Assembly (NCBI GenBank): GCA_045121595.1
Contig: JBGVGI010000019.1
Coordinates: 1 to 24,627, forward strand
Length of the DNA stretch: 24,627 nt
Reading direction: 5' to 3'
Source: Fumia sp045121595
GTDB taxonomy: Bacteria; Bacillota; Clostridia; Oscillospirales; Ruminococcaceae
The position numbers were made by a program, and so were the translations under genes. Positions 1 through 7,800 of this stretch are shown piece after piece. The notes below the pieces were generated by a model. The model saw only the letters and a list, made by a program, of their open reading frames with translations, made no database searches and had not been told where the DNA came from. How positions within the stretch are numbered: the stretch's first letter is position 1; the number at the start of each line of letters is the position of its first letter.

Positions 1-33
1 TCGCAAATTTTGTAATTTTTCATTAAATTCCAT
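1..33 (-). CDS. XRE-family regulator, N-terminal fragment (runs off left edge)
   Basis: Only eleven codons are visible on the minus strand, starting at ATG 33-31 and reading MEFNEKLQNLR before the window ends. This N-terminus matches the common clostridial helix-turn-helix regulators that continue with a KQKGLTQEELAE-like first helix; that continuation is family knowledge and is not visible here. The start is supported by an excellent sigma-A promoter 43-71 bases upstream. The ribosome site is weak (GAAAGAG). Nothing is known of its target genes; the palindrome in its promoter suggests self-repression. Confidence 0.6.
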   Translation of the reverse strand, partial: MEFNEKLQNLR

Positions 34-69
34 AAGCGCTACTCTTTCTGATGTTATAAATTTTGATTT

Positions 70-104
70 AAGTATATTATACTTGCATTATTTCAGTATT
101 TCAA
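70..104 (-). promoter_or_regulatory. Sigma-A promoter with palindromic operator for the XRE gene
   Basis: Minus strand: -35 TTGAAA (104-99), a 17-base spacer, and -10 TATAAT (81-76). A perfect 15-bp palindrome, AAGTATA-T-TATACTT, covers 70-84 and so overlaps the -10 box. A dimeric repressor bound there would block RNA polymerase, consistent with autoregulation by the XRE protein. The boxes are seen directly; the autoregulation is inferred. Confidence 0.65.
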
Positions 105-120
105 GGTTGATTTTCTGCAA

Positions 121-156
121 ATAAAAAATGGCTTGAAATCATTCGATTTCAAGCCA
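121..156 (-). terminator. Rho-independent terminator after the sialidase region
   Basis: A 12-bp perfect stem (129-140 with 145-156, loop ATTC) is followed on the minus strand by a T run (A run 123-128). It lies about 95 bases past the sialidase stop. Its sequence and its distance from the GAGTGGGAATAAT repeat resemble the guaA terminator at 1377-1411. Confidence 0.8.
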
Positions 157-173
157 CTGGTAAGCTATCAGAT

Positions 174-186
174 ATTATTCCCACTC
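174..186 (-). repeat. Distal copy of the guaA 3' end (att-like repeat)
   Basis: The 13 bases ATTATTCCCACTC are identical to 1426-1438, which encode the last codons and stop of guaA (EWE-stop). Downstream of both copies on the minus strand, a diverged 15-base spacer is followed by the identical 9-mer AGTGGCTTG that opens a terminator stem. Upstream, the distal copy carries a short open frame (273-175) ending in GKELVSEWE that does not match GuaA. This layout fits an attachment-site duplication around the sialidase segment. Confidence 0.6.
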
Positions 187-250
187 GCTTACGAGTTCTT
201 TCCCACAGTTACTTTTCGCCCTGTTTTGGACTGATTTCTCTCGTTTTGCC

Positions 251-1321
251 TTATAAGTTGATTCTAAATGATGCTAACTTAAGGTCGATTGGTCCGCTCA
301 TAAAACCCTCGGGGGAATATTTACAAGTCCAATAATTCAGAAGGAACAAACCATCCGATGTCACGGTTATGGAAGGATTGGTAAATGCGCGGGAGGGATC
401 GGTTTCGATATCGAAAAAGTCACTGAAGGTGCGCAGGCCGTCTTTTGATATGGCAACTGTCAAAGGGGTACGTTTGCCGTAATGACTGCTCCAGTTCATG
501 TCGTACTCGGAATTATTCCAAACAACCAGTTGTGCATCTGTTCCGGGAATCGCAGCAATACACGGACAAGACTCCGGCGCATGCAAGCCTGTCGTCTGTG
601 GTTTTGACCAGGTTCTGCCATCATCCGTACTAAAGCTGTGAAAAACACTTCCCAGTTGTGTCCGCATTACCATATGCAAAGAACCGTCTGCGTGCTGCGC
701 AATACAAGGCTCCGACAAGCCGCGCATAGGAACGGAGATTCTGTTGGATTCCGTCCAAGTGTGGAGATCATCTTCTGAACGGAGCACCGATACGATCGAG
801 CGGTCTTTAGGTCCTCCCCACGCCTCTGAACGTTCAATAGGCAATAGTGTTACACCGGACGCAATACGCTTGGCAGCGTGATTTATTGCTAAATGCTGCT
901 CATTTTCCCAAATAAGCATCTCTTCGCTCCAAGTTTCGCCCTCGTCATAAGAATCTATACGGTAGTAGCTGTTACGCTGCTCCTCGCCCCAAACAAGATG
1001 AGTGTAGCGCTTAAAAAACAAGGATATCGATCCGTCGGCACAGCGGTACAGCGTGGGGCTGTATACGTTTACGCAACCGGGGATCATAGCCGCAGCAACT
1101 CTAAAATTACTCCACGTAGTGCCGTTGTCATTCGAATTCATAAGTGAAATGGTAGACGGGGCTTGATCTCCTGAACCAAAGCCGCTCTTTTCGTGTCGTT
1201 GCCATGCCATAAGAAGCCTACCGTCTTTTAATTCCAATATAGATGCCTCCGAATGACGAGGAAGTTCTTCGGTGGCGGCAACAATAGTATTAATAGATAG
1301 ATCTTGTATTAAGCTTTTCAC
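251..1321 (-). CDS. BNR-repeat sialidase-like protein
   Basis: A 356-aa protein with GTG start, preceded by AGAGGAAA about 8 bases upstream. It shows three Asp-box-like turns of six-bladed sialidase propellers: SNDNGTTW near residue 63, SYDEGETW near 123 and STDDGRTW near 231. A GLSEPCIAQHADGSL segment is also typical of the BNR_2 sialidase/neuraminidase-like family. There is no signal peptide or membrane segment, so it should be cytoplasmic and act on an imported sialoside or a related acidic sugar; the substrate cannot be read from sequence. By eye, its base composition is more GC-rich than the genes downstream of guaA, and it sits alone between two copies of the guaA 3' end, which suggests horizontal acquisition. 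No nan genes are nearby, so a role in sialic acid use is unproven. Confidence 0.75.
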   Translation of the reverse strand: MKSLIQDLSINTIVAATEELPRHSEASILELKDGRLLMAWQRHEKSGFGSGDQAPSTISLMNSNDNGTTWSNFRVAAAMIPGCVNVYSPTLYRCADGSISLFFKRYTHLVWGEEQRNSYYRIDSYDEGETWSEEMLIWENEQHLAINHAAKRIASGVTLLPIERSEAWGGPKDRSIVSVLRSEDDLHTWTESNRISVPMRGLSEPCIAQHADGSLHMVMRTQLGSVFHSFSTDDGRTWSKPQTTGLHAPESCPCIAAIPGTDAQLVVWNNSEYDMNWSSHYGKRTPLTVAISKDGLRTFSDFFDIETDPSRAFTNPSITVTSDGLFLLNYWTCKYSPEGFMSGPIDLKLASFRINL

Positions 1322-1376
1322 TGTTAATTTCCTCTTTATATGTCAAAGTGTTGTCAGGCAAAATCGCAAAATATGC

Positions 1377-1411
1377 AAAAAGTGGCTTGGAATAATGCTT
1401 ACAAGCCACTT
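1377..1411 (-). terminator. guaA terminator
   Basis: Minus-strand hairpin with a 10-bp stem (1380-1389 with 1402-1411), a 12-base loop and a TTTT tail, 16 bases past the guaA stop. It separates guaA from the sialidase gene. Confidence 0.7.
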
Positions 1412-1425
1412 AAAAACCTTATTCA

Positions 1426-1438
1426 ATTATTCCCACTC
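1426..1438 (-). repeat. Proximal copy of the att-like repeat at the guaA 3' end
   Basis: ATTATTCCCACTC, identical to 174-186, covering the final EWE codons and stop codon of guaA. The two copies are 1252 bp apart in direct orientation and flank the sialidase gene. Confidence 0.6.
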
Positions 1439-2404
1439 AATTGTGCCGATGGGTTTGGGGGTGAGGTCTAAAAGAACGCGGTTGATGCCGGGAACTTCGT
1501 TTGTGATTCTGTCAGTGATTTTATGCAAAAGTGCATAAGGAATTTCTTCGATAGTTGCGGTCATTGCATCTACTGTGTTGACAGCTCTGATGATAGCGGG
1601 CCAACCTTCGTAACGTTTGGAGTCTTTAACGCCAACACTCTTGAAATCGGGAACAGCGATGAAATACTGCCATACTTTACCTGCAAGGCCATTATTAGCA
1701 AATTCTTCACGAAGGATAGCGTCTGCTTCACGGAGTGCTGCAAGACGGTCTCTTGTGATAGCACCAAGACATCTTACACCAAGACCGGGTCCGGGGAAGG
1801 GCTGACGATAAACCATTTCATCGGGGAGTCCCAATGCACTGCCGACAACTCTTACTTCGTCTTTATAAAGAAGTTTTACGGGTTCAACGAGTTCCATTTC
1901 CATATCTTCGGGGAGACCACCAACGTTGTGGTGAGCTTTAACACCGTCACTTTCCAAAATATCGGGGTAGATAGTACCCTGAGCGAGGAAGGAGATACCG
2001 TCAAGTTTCTGAGCTTCTTCGTCAAACACTTTAATAAATTCGTTACCGATAATTTTTCTTTTCTTTTCGGGTTCAGCAACGTCTTTTAAGAGGTCCAAAA
2101 ATCTGTCAGTTGCATCAACGTAGATAAGGTTAGCATCAAGTCCGTTTTTGAATACTTCGATAACCTGTTCGCTTTCGCCCTTACGCATAAGTCCGTGGTT
2201 TACGTGAACGCAAACGAGCTGTTTGCCGATAGCTTTGATTAAAAGTGCTGCAACAACGGAAGAGTCAACACCGCCGGAAAGTGCGAGTAAAACTTTTTTA
2301 TCGCCTACCTGTTCTCTTACAAGCTTAACCTGTTCGTCGATAAATGCATCGGCGAGAGCTTTATTGGTGATACGTTCCATAGTTTCAGGTCTTACATTTG
2401 ACAT
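1427..2404 (-). CDS. guaA: GMP synthase, stand-alone ATP-pyrophosphatase subunit
   Basis: This 325-aa protein would adenylate XMP and replace the AMP with ammonia to give GMP in purine synthesis. It carries the P-loop-like PP-loop SGGVDSS near residue 45, the YRQPFPGPGLGVR segment that binds XMP, and the C-terminal KPIGTIEWE typical of GuaA. Usual bacterial GuaA is about 510-525 aa with an N-terminal glutamine amidotransferase; here that half is absent, and the upstream DNA holds a divergent gene, so it is not a frameshifted remainder. It resembles the archaeal two-subunit arrangement, where a separate amidotransferase supplies ammonia, or it may use free ammonium. I chose ATG 2404 over ATG 2410 because GTGAGGG abuts the first but lies 6 bases from the second. 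Confidence 0.9.
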   Translation of the reverse strand: MSNVRPETMERITNKALADAFIDEQVKLVREQVGDKKVLLALSGGVDSSVVAALLIKAIGKQLVCVHVNHGLMRKGESEQVIEVFKNGLDANLIYVDATDRFLDLLKDVAEPEKKRKIIGNEFIKVFDEEAQKLDGISFLAQGTIYPDILESDGVKAHHNVGGLPEDMEMELVEPVKLLYKDEVRVVGSALGLPDEMVYRQPFPGPGLGVRCLGAITRDRLAALREADAILREEFANNGLAGKVWQYFIAVPDFKSVGVKDSKRYEGWPAIIRAVNTVDAMTATIEEIPYALLHKITDRITNEVPGINRVLLDLTPKPIGTIEWE

Positions 2405-2441
2405 AAACATCCCTCACAAAAATAATTTTGATTTCTTTTTT

Positions 2442-2470
2442 ATGATAACACAAAATATGCGATTTTACAA
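2442..2470 (-). promoter_or_regulatory. guaA promoter
   Basis: Minus strand: TTGTAA (2470-2465), 17-base spacer, TATCAT (2447-2442), about 40 bases before the guaA start. No purine riboswitch or other clear leader structure fits in the short remaining leader. Confidence 0.55.
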
Positions 2471-2530
2471 TAAAAAATTTTTAAAAATATGGGAATAATA
2501 TAAATAAAAAATTATGGAAAGTGATAAAAA

Positions 2531-4138
2531 ATGGGACCTTTTACAAGAAAAATTGAAAAAAGAGTGGTAATATTCTTTTCGGTTTTTGTATTTTTAATCT
2601 TCGTTTTATATCTGAGAATCGGGGTTTTAAGTAATTTTTCGGGACTTGAGGAAACGTCGGCAACCCAGTCAACCTATACACTTACTTTAAGCGAGGAAAG
2701 AGGGATGATTTACGACAGAAATCTTTCACCGCTTGTGAACAGAACAAAAGAAGAAGCATACGTCGTTTTACCTGATAAAAATAATATGATACAGGTTTTA
2801 GATTCGGTTTCTGAAATCAGAAAGCAGAGTGTTATTAAAGTCATGCAATCGGGTAAGCCATTTGTTTTAAAAACGCAAAAAAGGATAGACGCCCCCGCCG
2901 TTACGAGATTTTATAAGACCCAAAGATATGAGATTTTCCAACTTGCACCACATATAACAGGGTATGTGAACGGTGAAAACAGCGGTGTTACGGGAATTGA
3001 GAAAAGCTTTGACAAGCTTTTGAAAGAAAATACCAAAAAGATAACCGCAAGTTACGTTTTAAACGGGTTGGGACACGGAATGGCAGGTAAAAATGCTATA
3101 ATTAACGAAGGGGAAGATAAAAAAGGCGGAGTGGTACTGACAATAGACAAGGATATACAGTCAAAGATACAGAGTATCGGGCTCAGGATGATTGAAAAGG
3201 GTGCTATCGTGGTGATGGACCCGTACACGGGTGAGATAAAAGCTTCGGCGAGTTTTCCGTCGTATACGCCGAGGAATATCGAAAAAAGTATTGCGGACAC
3301 TGAAAATTCACCGATGATAAACAGAGCTTTTCTGCCGTTTAACGTGGGGTCAACTTTTAAAATTGTGACTGCCGCCGCGGCACTTGAAGAAGGAATTGAT
3401 ATGAAACTTACCTGTGAATGCAAAGGGGTAATGAATGTATCGGGACAGAGTATCAAATGCCATAACAGACTCGGCCACGGAACTCTCGATATGCTTGATG
3501 CGATGAAAGAATCCTGCAACCCGTATTTTATTGAGCTTGGACTGAAAGTCGGTGGAGAAAAGCTTCGCATTATGGCAGAGAAATTTGGATTCGGGAGAGG
3601 TTTTATGCTTTCGGACGGAATTTATACCGCAAACGGAAGTCTTCCTCAAAATACTGAAATGATAAATCCTGCAGAAGTTGCAAATTTAAGCTTCGGACAA
3701 GGAAAACTGACAGCCACTCCCGTACAGATAGCACAGATGGTTTCGGTTGTTGCAAACGGTGGTTATTACGTTGCACCGAAGCTTGTGCTTGGTACTACCA
3801 AAGACGGGAAAATTACAGAAAAATTTGCAGATATCCCGAAAGAAAGGATTATAAGCAATCGTACCGCCTCACAACTCCAGAGTTTTCTTATTCACTGCGT
3901 TATGGTGGCGGATAACCAGAACGCAAAACCTAAAAAGGTGATGGCAGGTGGAAAGACTGCTACTGCACAGACGGGAAGATACGTAAACGGAAAGGAAAAA
4001 GAACACGGGTGGTTTGCAGGATTTTTCCCTGCGGTAAATCCTGAGTACGTGGTTGTGGTTTTGTGTGAGGATGCGGGATTTGGCAATAATACGGCATCTC
4101 CCGTTTTCAGTAAAATTGCAGATAGCATCTTGAATTAG
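2531..4138 (+). CDS. Class B penicillin-binding protein (peptidoglycan transpeptidase)
   Basis: A 535-aa membrane-anchored D,D-transpeptidase of the FtsI/PBP2/SpoVD type that cross-links peptidoglycan outside the membrane. A hydrophobic anchor lies at about residues 12-30, then a dimerisation-like region, then the transpeptidase domain. The catalytic serine is in STFK near residue 274, the second motif is SCN near 328, and the third is KTA near 475 where KTG is nearly universal (context GGKTATAQTGR). It begins at ATG 2531 with GGAAAG about 10 bases upstream. It opens a plus-strand run with pth, mfd and a glycosidase gene. Whether it serves division, elongation or sporulation cannot be told from the sequence; no PASTA domain is present. 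Confidence 0.88.
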   Translation: MGPFTRKIEKRVVIFFSVFVFLIFVLYLRIGVLSNFSGLEETSATQSTYTLTLSEERGMIYDRNLSPLVNRTKEEAYVVLPDKNNMIQVLDSVSEIRKQSVIKVMQSGKPFVLKTQKRIDAPAVTRFYKTQRYEIFQLAPHITGYVNGENSGVTGIEKSFDKLLKENTKKITASYVLNGLGHGMAGKNAIINEGEDKKGGVVLTIDKDIQSKIQSIGLRMIEKGAIVVMDPYTGEIKASASFPSYTPRNIEKSIADTENSPMINRAFLPFNVGSTFKIVTAAAALEEGIDMKLTCECKGVMNVSGQSIKCHNRLGHGTLDMLDAMKESCNPYFIELGLKVGGEKLRIMAEKFGFGRGFMLSDGIYTANGSLPQNTEMINPAEVANLSFGQGKLTATPVQIAQMVSVVANGGYYVAPKLVLGTTKDGKITEKFADIPKERIISNRTASQLQSFLIHCVMVADNQNAKPKKVMAGGKTATAQTGRYVNGKEKEHGWFAGFFPAVNPEYVVVVLCEDAGFGNNTASPVFSKIADSILN

Positions 4139-4174
4139 AAAAGAATATGTGATAAGATTATAGCATAGAAAACT

Positions 4175-4208
4175 AAGGAGGAGTTTTCAGGTACGTCCGA
4201 CCTGAAAA
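4175..4208 (+). promoter_or_regulatory. Ribosome site followed by a 9-bp hairpin ahead of pth
   Basis: A strong AAGGAGG (4175-4181) lies 38 bases before the pth ATG, too far for normal initiation. A perfect 9-bp stem sits between them: TTTTCAGGT (4184-4192), loop ACGTCCG, ACCTGAAAA (4200-4208). If the stem folds, the effective spacing drops to about 13 bases. No start codon in frame lies nearer the ribosome site. Confidence 0.55.
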
Positions 4209-4219
4209 AAACATTTGCT

Positions 4220-4819
4220 ATGTCTATTTTTTCCCGTAAACCTTCGGGTGGAGTTAAATATCTCGTAGTGGGACTTGGAAATCCCGATAAGAAATATAAA
4301 AATACAAGACACAATACAGGCTTTATCGCTGTGGATTTCATAGCTGACGAACTTGGCAGTGAAATTTCCAAAAAGAAATTTGATTCTCTGGTTTCGGAAG
4401 TTGATATAAATGGTGAAAAGGTTATGCTTATGAAACCGCAGACATATATGAATTTATCGGGTGTTGCCGTACAGAAAGCGGCAAGTTTTTATAAAATTCC
4501 GCCCGAGAACGTTATAGTTATTTTTGACGATATTTCACTCGACGTGGGTAAGATGCGTATCCGCAGAAAAGGTTCACACGGCGGTCATAACGGTATAAGG
4601 AATATTATTGATTATCTGAATTCTGACAATTTCCCGAGAATAAAGATAGGAATAGGGGAACGCCCTAACCCTAAATACGACCTTGCTGACTGGGTGCTTT
4701 CAACCTTCAAGGAAGATGAATTGAACAGTATCAAAGACGTTTCAAAAAACTGCCTTGATATAGTAAAACTTATTATGGACGGTAAAACCGAACTTGCTAT
4801 GAGCAAATATAATTCATAA
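4220..4819 (+). CDS. pth: Peptidyl-tRNA hydrolase
   Basis: A 199-aa cytoplasmic enzyme that cleaves the ester bond of peptidyl-tRNA drop-off products and recycles tRNA. It shows the GLGNP motif near residue 18, the catalytic histidine at about 31 in TRHNTGF, MKPQTYMN near 72, the FDD aspartate near 103 and the GSHGGHNGIR loop near 118. Length is usual for the family apart from about ten extra residues (SIFSRKPSGG) before the first strand. It lies 81 bases after the penicillin-binding gene and 8 bases before mfd; the pth-mfd pair is common in Firmicutes (pth is called spoVC in Bacillus). Initiation probably uses the hairpin-spaced ribosome site described separately. Confidence 0.96.
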   Translation: MSIFSRKPSGGVKYLVVGLGNPDKKYKNTRHNTGFIAVDFIADELGSEISKKKFDSLVSEVDINGEKVMLMKPQTYMNLSGVAVQKAASFYKIPPENVIVIFDDISLDVGKMRIRRKGSHGGHNGIRNIIDYLNSDNFPRIKIGIGERPNPKYDLADWVLSTFKEDELNSIKDVSKNCLDIVKLIMDGKTELAMSKYNS

Positions 4820-4827
4820 GAGGTATT

Positions 4828-7800
4828 ATGAAACTTTTTTCAACGGTTGCTCAGAATATTGAGCAGTATGGAAAAATTAAAGAATGTTTAAACAAAGCCC
4901 GAACACCTGCGTTGTGTGTCGGGCTTTCGGCAATTCACAAAGCTCATTTTATATACGCTTTTGCGGAAGAATGTGAAAAAACCATCCTTGTTTTCACTCC
5001 TGATGAGTCTTCTGCCGTAAGGCTTTCAAATGATATAAATGCTATGGCGGGGGAAGAATTAAGCGTCGTTTTCCCGTCAAGGGATTTTGTTTTCAGAAAA
5101 ATGGAGGGCGTTTCCGCAGAATATGAACAGTCAAGACTCGGCATCCTCTCAAGGCTTATAAGAGGAGAAATAAAGATACTTATTTGTTCGTTTGGTGCTG
5201 CAATGACGAGGACTATTCCGAAAGAAAAGCTTATCGAAAACACCTTTGAGATTACCTTGAATTCGGTAATCTCGCTTGATGAACTTAAGAGTAAACTCGT
5301 TTCGGCGGGATATGTTATGAGACCGCAGATTGATTCTTTCTGTCAGTTTTCAGTAAGGGGAGGAATTGTCGATATATTCCCTCCGAATGAACAAAATCCG
5401 ATAAGAATTGAGTACTGGGGCGACGATATCGACGACATTTCGTATTTTGAGCTTGATAGTCAGCGCCGCACTGAAAAGGTGAAAAGAATTGAAATTACTC
5501 CCGCAAGGGAGGTTTTCGCATCGAATGAAGAGCTTATAAAAAAGCTTTCTGAATTTTCAGAAAATCTCGGCAACAGAAAAACTACTTTAAAGGCAAAAGA
5601 AAAGATAGAAAACGATATTCAGCTACTCAATGAAAACCTTGAGCCGTCTTCTTTTGATAAATATTTTCCGCTTGTTTTTGAAGAATTTACAACTATACTT
5701 GATTATTTTGAGGATACACCGCTTTTTGTAAGTGAGATAGCGGAAGCAAAAGAAAACGCAAAAGGAATTTATTCGCAGTATGCTGAGGATATTAAAATAC
5801 TTTTTGACGAGGGCGAACTTTGTAAAGGACTCGACCGTTATATGTTGACTGTTGACGAGCTTGAAGCAGAGTTTTCAAAGCATCGTATCGTTTACTTTGA
5901 TACCTTTGCAAGAACGGGACTTACGGGACTTAAGGAGATAGTTACTTTAAATCCGTTACAGTCGTCAGGCTGGAACGGGGATATAAATCTTCTGAAAGCA
6001 GACCTTTTGCCACTTCTTGAGCAGGGGTATTGTTGCGCCGTTATGGCAGGGACTGAAAAAGCCGCCTCAACTCTTGCAAACGACCTTGTGTCGGCAGGGA
6101 TAACTGCGCAGTTTGTAAAGGATATCAAAAAGATAAAACTTAAGTCTGTATTTGTGCTTTCGGGTACGCTTTCTACGGGCTTTGAGTACCCGACTGCAAA
6201 ATTCTCGCTTATTACGACGGGTAAGACCACAAATGCGCCTTACCGCAAGATAAGAAAGAGAAAAGGCGAGGAGATAAGGTCACTCGCAGACCTTACTGTA
6301 GGAGATTACGTGGTCCACGTAGCACACGGAATCGGCATATTTGACGGCATCCACAAACTTGATCTGCACGGAATTATAAAAGACTATATAAAAATTAAGT
6401 ATGCGGCATCGGATACGCTTTACGTACCCGTTACTCAGCTTGACCTCGTTTCAAAATATATCGGTCCCAAAGAGGATTCAAAGGTTAAAATCAACAGACT
6501 TCACAGCGGTGAGTGGCTTAAAACCCGTCAGCGTGTAAAAAAAGCCGTTGACGATATGGCGGATGAGCTTTTAAAGCTCTATGCCGAGAGAATGTCGGTG
6601 AAAGGATATGCTTTTTCTCCTGACAGTGATTATCAACGTGATTTTGAAGCACATTTTGAGTATCAGGAAACCGACGACCAGCTTCGTTGCACCGAGGAAA
6701 TCAAAGCCGATATGGAAAAAGACAGACCGATGGAAAGACTTCTCTGCGGAGACGTTGGATTCGGTAAGACGGAAGTTGCGTTGAGAGCTGCATTTAAATG
6801 CATTCTTGACGGGAAACAATGTGCGGTTTTATGCCCTACAACTATCCTTTCGTGGCAACATTATCAGACTTTTATTTCGAGATTTTCAAATTTCCCCGTT
6901 GAAGTGGAGCTTTTATCAAGGTTCAGGACACCTAAACAACAAAAAGAGATTATCAAAAAAATTGAAAAAGGTCTTGTTGATATCGTTGTCGGTACTCACA
7001 GACTTGTGTCAAAGGATATAAAATTTAAAGATTTAGGTCTTGCAATAATCGACGAGGAGCAGCGTTTCGGCGTAGCTCATAAAGAGCGTTTCAAAGAGAT
7101 GTTTGCGGGTGTTGATATGCTTACTTTGTCGGCAACTCCCATTCCGAGAACGCTTAATATGGCGATGTCAGGCATCAGGGATATGTCGGTTATCGAAGAA
7201 GCACCGCAAAACCGTCACCCCGTGCAGACTTACGTTATCGAGCATGACAATAATATAATTGCACAGGCGTTAAGAAAAGAGCTTAACCGTGGCGGTCAGG
7301 TTTACTATATTCATAACAATACCGAGTCGATTTACGGATGTGCAGTTAAGATACGAGAACAACTTCCCGAAGCAAGGGTAGCAGTGGCTCACGGTAAGAT
7401 GGGTGAGGATGAGCTTTCAAAAGTCTGGAAGCAGATGATGGATCACGAGATTGATATTTTGGTTTCCACTACCATTATCGAAACTGGTGTGGATATTGCA
7501 AACTGTAACACCCTTGTTATCGAAAACGCAGACAGAATGGGACTTTCTCAGCTTTACCAGTTAAGGGGAAGGGTGGGCCGTTCAACCCGACGTGCCTTTG
7601 CATATTTCACTTTCCAGCGTGGTAAAGTGCTTACTGAAATTGCAACCAAACGCCTTAATGCGATAAGGGAATTCACAAAATTCGGCTCAGGCTTCAGGAT
7701 TGCACTTCGTGACCTTGAAATAAGGGGAGCAGGAAATATTTTAGGCACCCGTCAGCATGGACATATGGAAGCGGTTGGCTACGATATGTATTTAAGGCTT

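Noticed and set aside
1523..2089. 188-codon frame antisense to guaA
   Set aside because: Same type of codon-bias shadow; guaA on the other strand is clearly real.
2411..2530. Purine riboswitch in front of guaA
   Set aside because: The leader after the predicted promoter is about 30 bases, too short, and none of the conserved loop motifs is seen.
3052..3570. 172-codon frame antisense to the penicillin-binding protein gene
   Set aside because: No start context or recognisable domain; it covers the conserved transpeptidase region of the sense gene.
4184..4208. Terminator between the penicillin-binding protein gene and pth
   Set aside because: The stem is followed by A residues rather than T on the plus strand, and the minus strand has no T tail either.
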